Assembly: GCF_041146795.1 (NCBI RefSeq)
Contig: NC_135183.1
Coordinates: 15,938,840-16,002,839, forward strand
Origin: Maylandia zebra
Lineage: Eukaryota > Chordata > Actinopteri > Cichliformes > Cichlidae
Reading direction: 5' to 3'
Length of the DNA: 64,000 bases
The notes beneath the pieces were generated by a model that saw only the letters and a program-made list of their open reading frames with translations, had not been told where the DNA came from and ran no database searches. The translations under genes were made by a program, and so were the position numbers. Shown here piece after piece: positions 11,501-22,900 of the stretch (the stretch's first letter is position 1; every line of letters begins with the position of its first letter).

Positions 11501-14500
11501 AAAAAGCTCTTTTCTGATCAGATTTGTTTAACGTTTCATCTGGATTGCAGGCACATCCCAGGAATTTAAAAAGCGATTCGAACTTCCCATCCTTAAGGGA
11601 CGGGATGCAGATGCCAGTGATAAAGAAAGACTGAGTGGGGAAGAAAAACTGAAGGAGCTAATCAGCATAGTCAACAGGTAAGTTCATGCAACAGAACACT
11701 AAAGTACTTTACCTTATAATATAAACTGCCTTCAGGCAGGTGCTGGTGCTATTTTCTAAGTAAATATATTTTCAAGAGTGCTATTGACACAAAATTCTCA
11801 CCGGATGTCGGTAACAATCCACTCATGTAAAGAACCCATAGCTGTTCATAAATTAAGTTATGTGTAATAATGAGAAATGATACAGGAAAAAAGTATTTCA
11901 CACTTACTGAAATTGATTTCATACTTCATACAAAAGCCTTTGTTGGCAATGACAGCTTCAACATTTCCTGTATGGAGAACCTAGTTGCATGCATTTCTCA
12001 GGTTGTGAAGGCTCTGTGGGCCACTTCTATGAACTCTGAGCTTTAGTTCTTCGCACAGATTTTCATTTCGATTCAGGTCAGGTGATTGGCTGGGTAATTG
12101 TAGCAGCTCTGAAACCAGTTGAAAGTTTCCTCGGCTGCATGTTTGGCATCATTGTCTTGCAGAAATGTCCACACTTGTTTCATTTTGTTCCAAAAGCAGC
12201 ACAGGGGGTTCTGAATGGCTCCCCCTCCCCCCAGACAACATAGCCCCTGGGATCCTTGGGACACACACAGAGGGGATGAAACTTTATTTAATCTTATGAC
12301 CTGTTCCTGTTAATTTCTAGGCTTTTAGCTTTTATTTTGATTTCTTTTAAGATATAATTTTGTAATTGAATGCAGCATGTTTTTGTTTCATTATCTGATT
12401 TTCATAGATTAGATTTAGAATGAGATTATGCAGCATAATCTCTGATACATTTGGAGAAACAACTATTTTAATTGTGTTAATTAAATTATATTAATTCCTG
12501 CTCCTTTGTTTTGTCTTTGTTAGACAGAGTCAAGTAAACATAAGCATCCTAAAAATAAATATTTATTTATATGTTTTGCGTTTAGACGAATGTCTTCAAC
12601 AAACTGAACTCTCTTTTATTCTGCTTCGGTTGTAATGACCATATTCTGTATCAACAGGTGTTTGATAAGGAGGACATCTGATATCTTGTCCAAGTATCTT
12701 CCTATGAAAATTGAGCAGATTGTGTGCTGCAGGTAGGTAGATTGGTGTTCAACATGAAGAACCCTCTTTTTTTTAAGCAGAGATAACTTCTTTAATATTT
12801 TAATTTTTATAAATTGTCCTCACTCTGCTGGCTGGGTGGGTGCTGGGCACCATGGACACCCAACTTTGTGAACACAATAACTTGAGAACGAGGTGACGCA
12901 GGTTTTTTTTTTTTTTTTTTTCCAGATCTATTAAAAATCTCAAAGTTAAAATCTTGGTGACTTTGACCTCAAGGTTATTGTTCAAGTTGTCTGAAAATCT
13001 TGTGAAAGACGATAAATCACCTAAGATGAAAATGAGGGTTTTCAAATTGAAACCATACATGGCTCTGATACGAGATTTTTAGTAGATGCAAGTTTTGAAA
13101 ACACAATAGCTCAAGAAAGCAGTATTGTAGGATTTAAAAAAAATTTAAGTTAAAAATTAATAAATGAAAAAACCCATGCCATATATGTAGTACTCAGGAA
13201 GGATATCATATAGGTTTCTCATACCAATAGCAAAGCTGCATCTGCGGAGCGTCTGGGACACTTTGATACAATTTGTTTTTGTTTGTTTTTTAATCAGTGG
13301 CACGATATAATATACCAGCATCATTGTTTCAGTCTTTTGACAAAATGATTTTCAAAGCATTTTCTCAATAACTATTGTTTTACAGTGAGTTTTTATAATG
13401 ATTAAATTAAACCTTATGCTGTCAGATTGCTGTAACTGTATGGATTTTAAGGCCAGGGTACAATTTGATATAAGTGTTAAAAGATATTACATGCTTATTG
13501 TTTCATTTATAATTGTTTTATTTTGTGTAAACCTGACGTGGAATGATCTGTCAGTATTGCTACAGTTTGTAGTGAGAATGATACTGAGGTTCAACAGACT
13601 GACTTAGTGCATAGATTAAAGCGTACCATTTCTTTCATTATTTGTTACCAGTTACAAATAAGGCTCGTTGATTTGTTTAAGTAGACCTTAGAGAAATAAC
13701 TGCATCTGCTATTATAGGTGCATAATATCCTCTCCAAGGAGGCTGTGTAGCACTGCCAGCCACCAGTGTTTTTTACATTTTACACTGCATTTGTTGCTGT
13801 TGCAAAATTTTTAAGTGATTATAAAGCTTGCTTAGTTTTAGCAGTAAAAAATTATCAACATCTGTCTAAAACTTAGCTAGCAGAATCGCTAGAGTGAAAG
13901 CCTCGTAAAATAGCTCATGTGTCATTTTCTTATGGTGTTGGAAGGACATATTTTTATGTTCTTGCATGCTCTAATTAACACATTGGTTACAATTAGCAGT
14001 ATTGTTAAAATATTGAACACCTGGTGCAAGATATGAAAAAATACAGTAACCCAAGGGTAGGGTTAGTAGGATTAGTGACTTGCTAATTAAATCTTCTAGA
14101 ACCGGGACTTTTCAGAGGAAACGTACAGAGGAAAATTCTCCTGCAAGGAGGCTGAGGGGTAGTATTGGGGCTACCATAATTTATTTATTTTTCTGATAAA
14201 TTATGATACTTTTGATATATCCCTTACTTGAGGTTTACTCGAGCAGTTTTTGTCCCGATCATGGAAGACTGGACCAGGTCTTTACCCACTCGAGGATGCT
14301 CGAGGGAGCATGGGAGTTTGCCCAACCAGTCTACATTTGTCTTGTAGGCTTGGAGAAGGCATTCGAACGTGTCCCTCGGGGTGTCCTGTGGGAGGTGTTT
14401 TGGGAGTATGGAGTGTCCCAAAACAAAAATGTAAACAGGATTTAATTTACATGGAATTTAATTTGAATTTGTGTCTCTTTGTGATTCCTTGCAGGCTGAC

Positions 14501-17500
14501 CCCTCTACAGACAGAGCTCTATAAACACTTTCTAAAGCAGGCCAAACCCATTGAGACATTACAAAAGGGCAAAATAAGTGTCTCCTCCCTGTCTTCCATC
14601 ACATCACTCAAGAAACTGTGCAATCGTAAGTGAGAAAAATGTAACACAAAATGTTGCATTTGTGAACACTACAGTGATCATCAGAAAAATTGTCCTCTCA
14701 TAATTGAGCTAAAATGTAAACTATTAATAGAAAACAAGATTGTCGTCTTACATCTAGAATTATCTTCTGCTTGGAAAAAATACAAATGAGTGCCATCTTT
14801 CTCAGATCCAGCTCTTATTTATGAGAAGTGTGTGGAACGGGAGGAGGGATTTGAAGGGGCATTAGAACTTTTCCCTCCAAACTACTCCACCAAAGATGTT
14901 GAACCTCAGCTCTCTGGTAAGAACGTGCACAGCATATCGTGGTGCAGCTCCTCTGATGGTCTTCCAGGTCATCCACACTTACTAGTTGGAAGAAGATTAG
15001 CATTAGATTAGTAGAATGTAAACAGAACATTAGGTCAGATAGATAAGTAAAAATGTGAACAGGGTTGTTTTCACAATTTAATAGCTTGTCTAATGTTTAC
15101 ATTTACATAATATTAAAGAAAATATTGTTTTATAAGAATTAACTTTTTTATTGCCTTCTTTTGTTAAGACTAATTTTCTGTAAATGTGCCTAATGTGTCT
15201 AAAGGGTGGTGCTATTTTAAAGTCATGCAGCCTCTCCTCTCTCTATTTATTGCTTTGTTTATTTCAGGGAAAATGCTGGTTCTCGACTACATTCTGGCAA
15301 TGACAAAGACCACAACAAGAGACAAAGTGGTGCTTGTCTCCAACTACACACAGACTCTGGATCTCTTTGAAAAGCTCTGCAGATCTAGAAGGTATATTTG
15401 CAGAAATCACTATTTTAAGTGCGCTATTTAAATGATTTTAATTCCTCCTCCTTTGTGTCTTTGTCAGATACCTCTATGTTCGGCTGGATGGCACAATGTC
15501 CATCAAGAAAAGAGCCAAGATTGTGGAAAAGTTCAACAGCCCATCGGTGAGTTGGAAAATCAGTTTGAAGCAATATTTAGAGCTTTGAAAGACTTCTGAA
15601 CAGCGTCTGAAGACATCTTTTTCTCAGAACCCAGAGTTCATCTTCATGCTGAGTAGCAAGGCTGGTGGATGTGGCCTCAATCTGATTGGTGCTAACCGCT
15701 TGGTGATGTTTGATCCCGACTGGAACCCAGCGAATGACGAGCAAGCAATGGCTCGGGTGTGGAGAGATGGTCAGAAGAAGACCTGCTACATCTACCGACT
15801 TCTCTCTGTCAGTTCAGTGCATTTTCAACAGTGTTTAGGACCTCACATTCAGTGTTTTAGTACAGCAGGTTACTTTTGAAATCTACACTGAGCTGGTTAC
15901 AGATTTACCAGTTTTGACTTGTGCTTGTTTCCCGACAGACGGGAACAATTGAAGAGAAGATCCTGCAAAGGCAGGCCCATAAAAAAGCCCTGAGCAGCTG
16001 TGTGGTGGATGAAGAGCAGGATGTGGAGCGTCACTTCTCTCTGGGCGAACTCCGAGAACTCTTCACTCTCAACGAAGAGACCACTAGTGACACACACGAC
16101 AAGTACAACACGTTACTCACACACGTTGTCTGTGCTGTTCAGTCTACTAATTGTCCAGAGAACTTAATTTACTCTAGAAATGGTAAATTAAAATTAAAGC
16201 CCAAATATCTTGTAGAAATTTTCTTGGCACAAGTGACGTAGCTGTAAAAGGTTATGTGTTCTTCTCTGAGTTGAGAGCTCATTGCAGCTGCAGTTAGATC
16301 TTTGCATCTATCATGTTCTGGGCAGCCTATCATGTGCTTTTAGGTTTTATGGGCTTTCGCACAAGAACTGACACCAAGTGAGGTTAATGTGAGTTTTCGA
16401 GATTAATAGTTATTTGAGCAAAACTGAGAGGGTTTGACACTGTCGTGAAAAGTGATTCGAAGTTGTTAGTTATGGCATTTTTATTGCTAGGTTGACGTGG
16501 ATAGTAATGGTTTGAAGCCATTATTATGCTATGTATGGAATTATTTTTCTATCATAAGTTGCATTCAAGAAAAAAAACATAATCCAAGAAAAGAATTTAA
16601 TTTCAACAGCACAATTAAATTCTTTGTGCTTAAATTTAACGACCCTCGCGTGTAAAACTCAAAAGCCACACAAAGAAGCTGTCGCACCTGCAGGAGTGTG
16701 TGCTTTGCGGCCACGGCTACAGTTTCTCGGTCTGTACTGATTTATCACTTGTAGCTGCACATCCCACCAAAGTGAACGTGTTTGCTGCTGACTGAGCAGC
16801 TTTTTGGTGGCATGGTTATATTTCTATTTTGGCTATAATTATAATTGATTGATTATGATGCACACTTCCTTGCCTCATCCTTGTTATTTTTAATTATAAA
16901 GGGCATGCAGATTAATGGGACAGCAGTGCAGAGGCTTCAGAACTTACCTTTGAATCTTCTGGTTTTAAAGATTTCTTCAGCAGTGATGTAATCCAGTGAC
17001 TGTTGTCAGTATATATACTGCTACGCAGTAAATAACCAATGTAACTGTTTAACACAATCACCTGAACTGTTGATCAAAGGATCCTATGGGCATCCAGTCA
17101 AAAGTCAGTTGATTCGTGTTAGCAGGATTCCTCTGTAGGTGGAAAAAGCCTCCCGCGAGGGGGGGAAACTGTAGCTGCACAAAGCAGACACTGTGTTCAT
17201 TGCTGCTAAGTTCTTCACACGTGAGAAATTTAATTGCTCCGCTGAAATGAAATTATTTTCTCACAGTTATGTCTTTTCTCTGCGCAACTTATGATAGAAA
17301 AATAATCTCACACTATGGATCATAATGTATGGCACGCTCTTAATCAGCCTCTCTTTCCCCTCCTGTATTAGGTTTCGCTGTCGCCGCTGTGTGAATGGCA
17401 GAGAAACAAGACAACCTGACAATGATGCTGACTGTAACAGTGACCTCTCCCATTGGAACCACTGTTCTGACAAGAAGGGCCTGAGGGACCAAGTGCTGAA

Positions 17501-17573
17501 AGAGTCTTGGGATGCTGCTGTGTCCTTTGTCTTCCACCAGCGCTCTCATGAGGACCAGATGGGTGTAGTATAG
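7008..17573 (+). CDS. rad54l: DNA repair and recombination protein RAD54-like
   Basis: SWI2/SNF2-family DNA translocase that works with RAD51 in homologous recombination in the nucleus. Coding exons: 7008-7010, 7113-7193, 8743-8853, 8960-9020, 9106-9241, 9369-9438, 10046-10334, 11115-11239, 11320-11470, 11551-11677, 12658-12732, 14495-14625, 14806-14916, 15268-15391, 15468-15546, 15628-15807, 15939-16102, 17372-17573. All borders are GT/AG, phases agree and the sum is 739 codons plus stop (human protein 747). Exon 1 supplies only the ATG. Visible motifs: N-terminal RRSLAPSQ; Walker A GLGKT at residues 181-185; DEGH at 291-294, split by intron 8; motif [10 protein letters not shown] near 571-579; motif [13 protein letters not shown] at 597-607; a C-terminal Cys-rich segment starting FRCRRC. 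The donor of exon 8 (GTATTT) is weak but gives the correct frame. No disabling change is seen, so the gene looks intact. Confidence 0.97.
7445..8253. mobile_element. pogo/Tigger-like non-autonomous DNA transposon
   Basis: The ends are inverted repeats: CAGTGGTCCATCGCTATAACG on the left (first 20 bases CAGTGGTCCATCGCTATAAC) and CGATAAACGAGGGACCACTG on the right. Both ends are bounded by TA, the target duplication of the Tc1/mariner superfamily, and the CAGTGGTCC end is typical of pogo/Tigger elements. No transposase frame remains. Removing the element and one TA restores the surrounding repeat. Confidence 0.75.
7690..7931 (-). repeat. Unclassified interspersed element, copy 2, nested
   Basis: This is the reverse-oriented partner of 1215-1468, inserted inside the pogo/Tigger-like element and thus third in a nest. 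It lacks the long C run of copy 1. Confidence 0.7.
8540..8581. repeat. (TA)n microsatellite
   Basis: About 21 TA units in rad54l intron 2. Confidence 0.95.
10640..10965 (-). mobile_element. tRNA-derived SINE, copy 1
   Basis: Read on minus, it starts GGGGCGATCGTGGCTCAAGA and contains GGTTCGAGCCC, matching the A and B boxes of an RNA polymerase III promoter in a tRNA-like head. The body ends near AAAGCGCTTT and TATATAGCGC. A second, diverged copy lies at 21515-21820. It sits in rad54l intron 7, antisense to the gene. Confidence 0.75.
11880..12270. repeat. Probable interspersed repeat in rad54l intron 10
   Basis: The text around TTGGCAATGACAGCTTCAA and GCATCATTGTCTTGCAGAAA resembles a repeat common in fish introns, perhaps Tc1/mariner-derived. 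This rests on familiarity, as no second copy is in the window. Confidence 0.35.
14203..14440 (+). mobile_element. LINE reverse transcriptase fragment
   Basis: In broken frames this encodes [20 protein letters not shown] then [20 protein letters not shown], which is the finger/palm region of a fish LINE reverse transcriptase. Only about 60 codons remain. It lies in rad54l intron 11 just before exon 12. The related 3' end of this LINE type may be the piece at 55560-55960. Confidence 0.75.
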
Positions 17574-17670
17574 AAGAAAGAATGCAGAAGGCTGTGTTAC
17601 ACTACCACAGATGCTGTAAATATGGATATTTATGTGTTGTTGAGTTTTTCCATTTGTTTTAAACAGAAAA

Positions 17671-17676
17671 AATAAA
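17671..17676 (+). terminator. rad54l: rad54l polyadenylation signal
   Basis: AATAAA lies 98 bases after the stop codon, a normal distance for a short 3' untranslated region. Confidence 0.7.
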
Positions 17677-18439
17677 GGTTGATAACCAGACAAGAAGGCA
17701 GTTATTTCTTCACATTTTTGCATTTATGGAAAATGTGCTATGATTTACAAGCTGTGATGCACGTTACTGTATAGATAAATTTTTTTGTCTGGTTTCAGTT
17801 AGTCATCACAGCCTTCTGTAATAAAAAAGAGGTGTGCACCTTCTGTAAGACAGGCATATTACATTAATATGTTATGTTAAGATGTGACTGAGCCCGGCCA
17901 GGCTGCACAGGCTAGCCTGACCACCAGGCACTTGTTGACAAGCCCCTCCCCTGGGCCTGGCTCCAAGCAATGTAACGTGGTCTATAGTTGTACTTTCTTT
18001 CCACTTGCTTGTGTTTTAATAAATAAACAATTATTGAGAATGGACATTTAATATGTGGTCTTTCACGATGTAAATTCTACCTTTGTTTATTGCTGGCTCT
18101 GTGAACAGATTCCACTTCAGAGACCTAACACTAGTGTCACCTCCTGCTGGTGATAATGGCACAATATAGATTCTCTGCTGGGGGTATGCATTTTATATGT
18201 GCAGCTTAACTCTGCACTGCAAAAGGAATGCAACAGTTTGCCTTACTTTTAAGTGAAGCAAACTGTTGCGTTGTCACAGGAATGTGCATGTAATAATTTG
18301 TTTATTTAGAAAATATATGAAATGTTTGTACTTATTTCTGATCTTGAGAGTTTAACTGTAGCTGTGAGAACACAGAACACACCAGCGATCAAATTAATTT
18401 CCCTTTGATCTGCTGAGGTTGCAGACAAACAGAGACAAA

Positions 18440-18720
18440 GGGAGTTCAATTCAGTTTTATTTATATAGTGCCAAATCACAACAACAGTTTCCTCAAGGGG
18501 CTTTATATCGTAAGGTAAACACCTTACAATAATACAAAGAAAATAGAAAAACCCTAACAATCCTATAACCCCCTTATAAGCAAGTGTTTTGGCAACAGTT
18601 GGAAGAAAAAAATCCCTTTTAACAGGAAGAAACCTCCAACAGAACTAGTCTCATGGATGGACGGCCATCACCATGTTGTGAGGGGAGGAAAACTGGACGA
18701 AAGACAGCCAGTGTCATTGT
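18440..18720 (+). repeat. Common teleost interspersed repeat
   Basis: The copy begins TTCAATTCAGTTTTATTTAT, runs through CCAAATCACAACAACAG and AACAGGAAGAAACCTCCAAC, and ends near ACGGCCATCACC. Other pieces in the window are at 7418-8310 (split), 50725-50945, 53715-53930 (reversed) and 61728-61948. Non-coding; family name uncertain. Confidence 0.75.
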
Positions 18721-18974
18721 GGATATAGAGAAAGACTAGTGCAGAACATGTATGAGAACAGTGAAACACTGGTGAGGTGTGCAGTAGGAGTGACCGGTGG
18801 GTTTCAGGTCAGTTCAGGGTGGAGACTGGATTATATTGGTTTGAAGGACAAAGTTAGAGTGGCATGGCTGAGATAGTTTTAACAGAAGAGCAGAAAAAGT
18901 CCAGAAGTGCATAAAAGGCATGGTAGATATACTGGATAAATGAGAATATAAAAGAAGAAGACTGAAAATTAATA

Positions 18975-19165
18975 CAGAATGTTCACTGCAAGGTGCAAGC
19001 CATTCATAAACCTCAAGAATAGAAAGGCGAGACTGGACTTTGCTAAAAAGAAACAACAACAACAAATCTAAAAAAAAAAGCCAGTTCGAGAAAAACATTC
19101 TTTGGACAGATGAAACCAAGATCAACGTCTACCAGAACAGTGGCAAAAAACCTACACTCACATAC
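18975..19165 (+). mobile_element. Tc1-like transposase fragment
   Basis: One frame reads MFTARCKPFINLKNRKARLD and continues, after an A-rich slippage, with KNILWTDETKINVYQNSGKK. WTDETK carries the second aspartate of the DDE transposase core. Only this middle portion survives, with no terminal repeats. Confidence 0.8.
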
Positions 19166-19285
19166 AGACTCTATACTCAGACCAAGTCCTTTGCACTACT
19201 TCCTAACTGTACCTGTCAGATGCACTTGTACTCATGTCATAATTTTGTTGTACATGAACAATCACAATAAAGGGCTATTTTATTT
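19166..19285 (+). repeat. LINE (L2/Rex1-type) 3' end fragment
   Basis: CTATACTCAGACCAAGTCCT, then TTGTACATGAACAATCACAA and an AATAAAGGGCTATT end. The same ending occurs at 30640-31010, and a related end at 49990-50095. This is the 3' tail of a chicken-repeat/L2-type LINE. Confidence 0.65.
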
Positions 19286-19537
19286 TTTCAAGTTGAGCAG
19301 ATTGAGCTGTACATTGTTTGCTAACAAAGGCAGTTAATGAGCTAACTGGATGTCAATCTTATCTCTCTCGCCTGTATACAGTATACAGTATACAATAGAG
19401 AATAATTAGTTCATTGTTTCATATCTGAGAATCCTTTTTCTGTCCCACTTCTTTCCTGAATAGTTTAGAAAAGTAAAGTTATTAAGAAGAGTAAGAAGTA
19501 AGAAAAACAACAACATGTTCAAGATTTCATGACCACA

Positions 19538-22500
19538 TTAAGCAAAGTATCCCCAGAGAAACACGTTAACAACCAGCAGTAGCAGGGCGTTAACATCGCA
19601 GACTATTCTCCAGAGTGACTTCTCCTGGAGGAAGTTTCGTTCACTGCTTTGAATCACTGGAGCTGCCGACTCGGAGCGTGAACTAGACAAACCACAAAGC
19701 CACAGAACAACTTTCTTCCAAGTGGATTCTTGCAATCGGTCAGACTCTGAGCTGAGGTTAGAGTCCACTTGGTCAGAGGTGATCTGAAGACTTGAGAGAT
19801 CCATCCGCCGTTCAAGACTATGTCTGGACCACCAGGTCAGCCTATGCAGCTACACATGAAAAGAGACGACGAATGAAAAACAATTATTACAGATTACCAA
19901 TGATCAAATACATGAATGATTTCAATTTAATTATACATAGTACAATTCAATTTGGTTTGGCTTTCTCTCTTAGGACAAAACAATACAAGTAAAAAACCAA
20001 AACAACTTAAACTTATTTAAATTTAAGAGATAAAAATAAAGTTAGTAGCAAACTTAAGCAGAATCAACAGAGAAGTAAAATAGCAGCATTATACACGACT
20101 GTATAAGGTTGTGTCGAGCCAATTATGTTTTGTTTGTACTGAAATGTCTGAGTATTTCTGTGCCATCTTTACAGTGGTAGTGTAGTGGAAGCTACCACTC
20201 TAGATGGAAACAATGAACTGTTTGCCAGATGGAAGCGGTTCAAACTGAGAATATCCCAGGAGTGTACTGTCTTTGCTGATACCGTCAGCCTCCTTGACTC
20301 CATCCCAGTAATGCACTTTGCTGTCTGCACCACTCTGTGCAGCTCTTTCGTTTCACCAGCAGAACAGCTGGCATACCACACTGTTGCATGAGTCATCAGT
20401 ATATACTCCCGTAGAACTTCAGCACGAGCTTCTGGCCTCCTTCAACTTTCTAGGAAAGAAGATTCTCTTGTAAACCAAGTCAGCTGTGTAGAGAAGGTGA
20501 CTCCCAGCTACTTACGGTTCTCCACAATGGCCACTATTTCACCAGAGATGTAGTTTCTTGACCCTCGACCTCCTGAAGTCAATCCCCTTGATTTTGATGT
20601 GTTCAAGATTAGATCATTTTCCTTACACCACTTAGTTGGCTACTCCCCAACCTCACTATATGCTCATGCTCACTACACATGAGCACTTTTTTCTATGCTC
20701 TTTCTACACGAGTGCTTTCTATTTAACATTCACACACACTGGAGAGCAACTTAGGGTTAATATCTTGTCCAAGGATATTTGACCAGCTGCTTTGTGGATG
20801 TTGATGCCTTTTAACACAGTCCTCATCTGATGCTGTTGAAGGACAAGTGTGTATTGTCTACTTGGCTAAATGACCAGTCATTCCCCTCCTCTCCTGGTGT
20901 CAAAACAGGGAAAGAACCTGTTCAAGATATCAAGCAGTGTAGCATCGTCATCATCTGGCAGCATTCTGATGGTCTTGTAGTCCACCAGTACCTTAAAGCT
21001 CTTCGACATACCGCTGGGATTGTCATTTTCTATGGTTTGCTTTGCTTCCCTGATGCTTCTCTGGAGTTTCTCCTGTGCTGTAGGTTCGTCTGTCCCCTGT
21101 CCTGAAGGCTGCATGCCTTTTTTTAAGTAGAGCCCTAAAATTACTGTTCAACCATGGCTTTTCAATGAGGAAATAGATTTATTGTTCTTTTTGTTGTATT
21201 GTTTTCAGTACAAAACTCTATGTACCCCTAAACTGAACAGACACAGTTTTCCACATAACTCTCACCTGCAAACAATTCCCAGTTTCTTTGATCAAAATAG
21301 TCTTGCGCTGTTTTGACTGCAGTTCTTTCAATGCGCACCCACAGTGTATACATTGGGATCAGAATGAGAGGGATATGATCTGATAGTCCGAGGTGCACAG
21401 GTGTATGCGCCTTATATACTGTCAGTGTATTTGTATAGACCTAATCAAGTATTTTTTTCAGGTCTGTATGTTTAAAGTAACCCATGATGATTCCAGTGAT
21501 GAACAATAATAATAATGGATTGGATTTATATAGCGCTTTTCAAGGCACCCAAAGCGCTTTACAATGCCACTATTCATTCACTCTCACATTCACACACTGG
21601 TGGAGGCAAGCTACGGTTGTAGCCACAGCTGCCCTGGGGCAGACTGACAGAAGCGAGGCTGCTATATCACACCATCGGCCCCTCTGGCCAACACCAGTAG
21701 GCAGTAGGGTAAAGTGTCTTGCCCAAGGACACAACGACCAGGACAGAGAGCCCAGGGATCGAACCGGCGACCTTCCGGTTACAGATGCGATTCCCAACCC
21801 CCTGAGCCACGGTCGCCCCAGCCTTAAATGTATTAAAATCTCGCAACTTCAATTTCTGTAGATTAAGAATCCTCAAGGGTTCAATAGTTCATACAGATGA
21901 AAGCAAGATTATCTGTTTTGGTGACCCCTAAAGGAAGCAGTCAAAAGAAGGTTGAAATCCACATAATCAAAATGAATTTCTTAACTGCAACTTGGTTACA
22001 CTTTCCCTTTGCATTTCTTTCTTTCGTTTGTTTTGCAACAGGAATCATATGTTATATGAACCCTGGATATTGTTCAGTAGACACCTTCTGATTACCACTC
22101 CAGAGATCAGAATATAAATATAATATCATAATATAAGGAATTTTCCTCACATTTTCTTTAGGTATTGGGGCAGTGGCCAGGCTTACAGCAACAATGATGA
22201 GGCATGTGAGAGCCAACAGGATGAGAGCAAAGTACAAGTAGTGGACATCAGCTAGGACTGCAGGCCGGTGATCAGGCTGACCACAGGAAGGAGGTGAATA
22301 GGAGAACTCCAGAACCATTCGGATCAGTCCTATCACTAGTCCAGCCATCAGACCCCAGAATGCACCCTGAGACAGAGGACATACACAACGCGTTAGATGC
22401 TGAATAATTTGGAACTGGCAAAGAAAAAAAAAAACCCCAAGTTATTAAGGTTTCTGCTTGTTTTTAAAATTGTGTTTACATATCTATTATTTTCTTTTAA

Positions 22501-22869
22501 ATTCTCTGTCAAAGTGATTTCATACTGCTTTAGTAATGTTGAAGATTTGAGAGGCCCAGTCAACGACTGGTGGTGTTCTACTGTGTATTTTTCTATCCAG
22601 TATGTTTTCACTGTATTGGCTGTATTTTTGGGGTCATTGTCATGCTGAAAAATGAAGCTGCTGTTAATCAGATACTTTCAAAAATCTCGAACACCACTGG
22701 CTGAAATGCAGCTCCCAGCCATGGCCCGAACCTTGGTATCATCGTAACAGCGTCAGGAAACTTCAACAGTGACTGCACTAAAAAAACGAAAGAGCTCTAA
22801 ATGAAATTAAGAGGAGACAGGACATATCTCTATATATCAACTTGCAAGAATCTCAAGACTAGGGAATGG

Positions 22870-22900
<31 letters not shown>
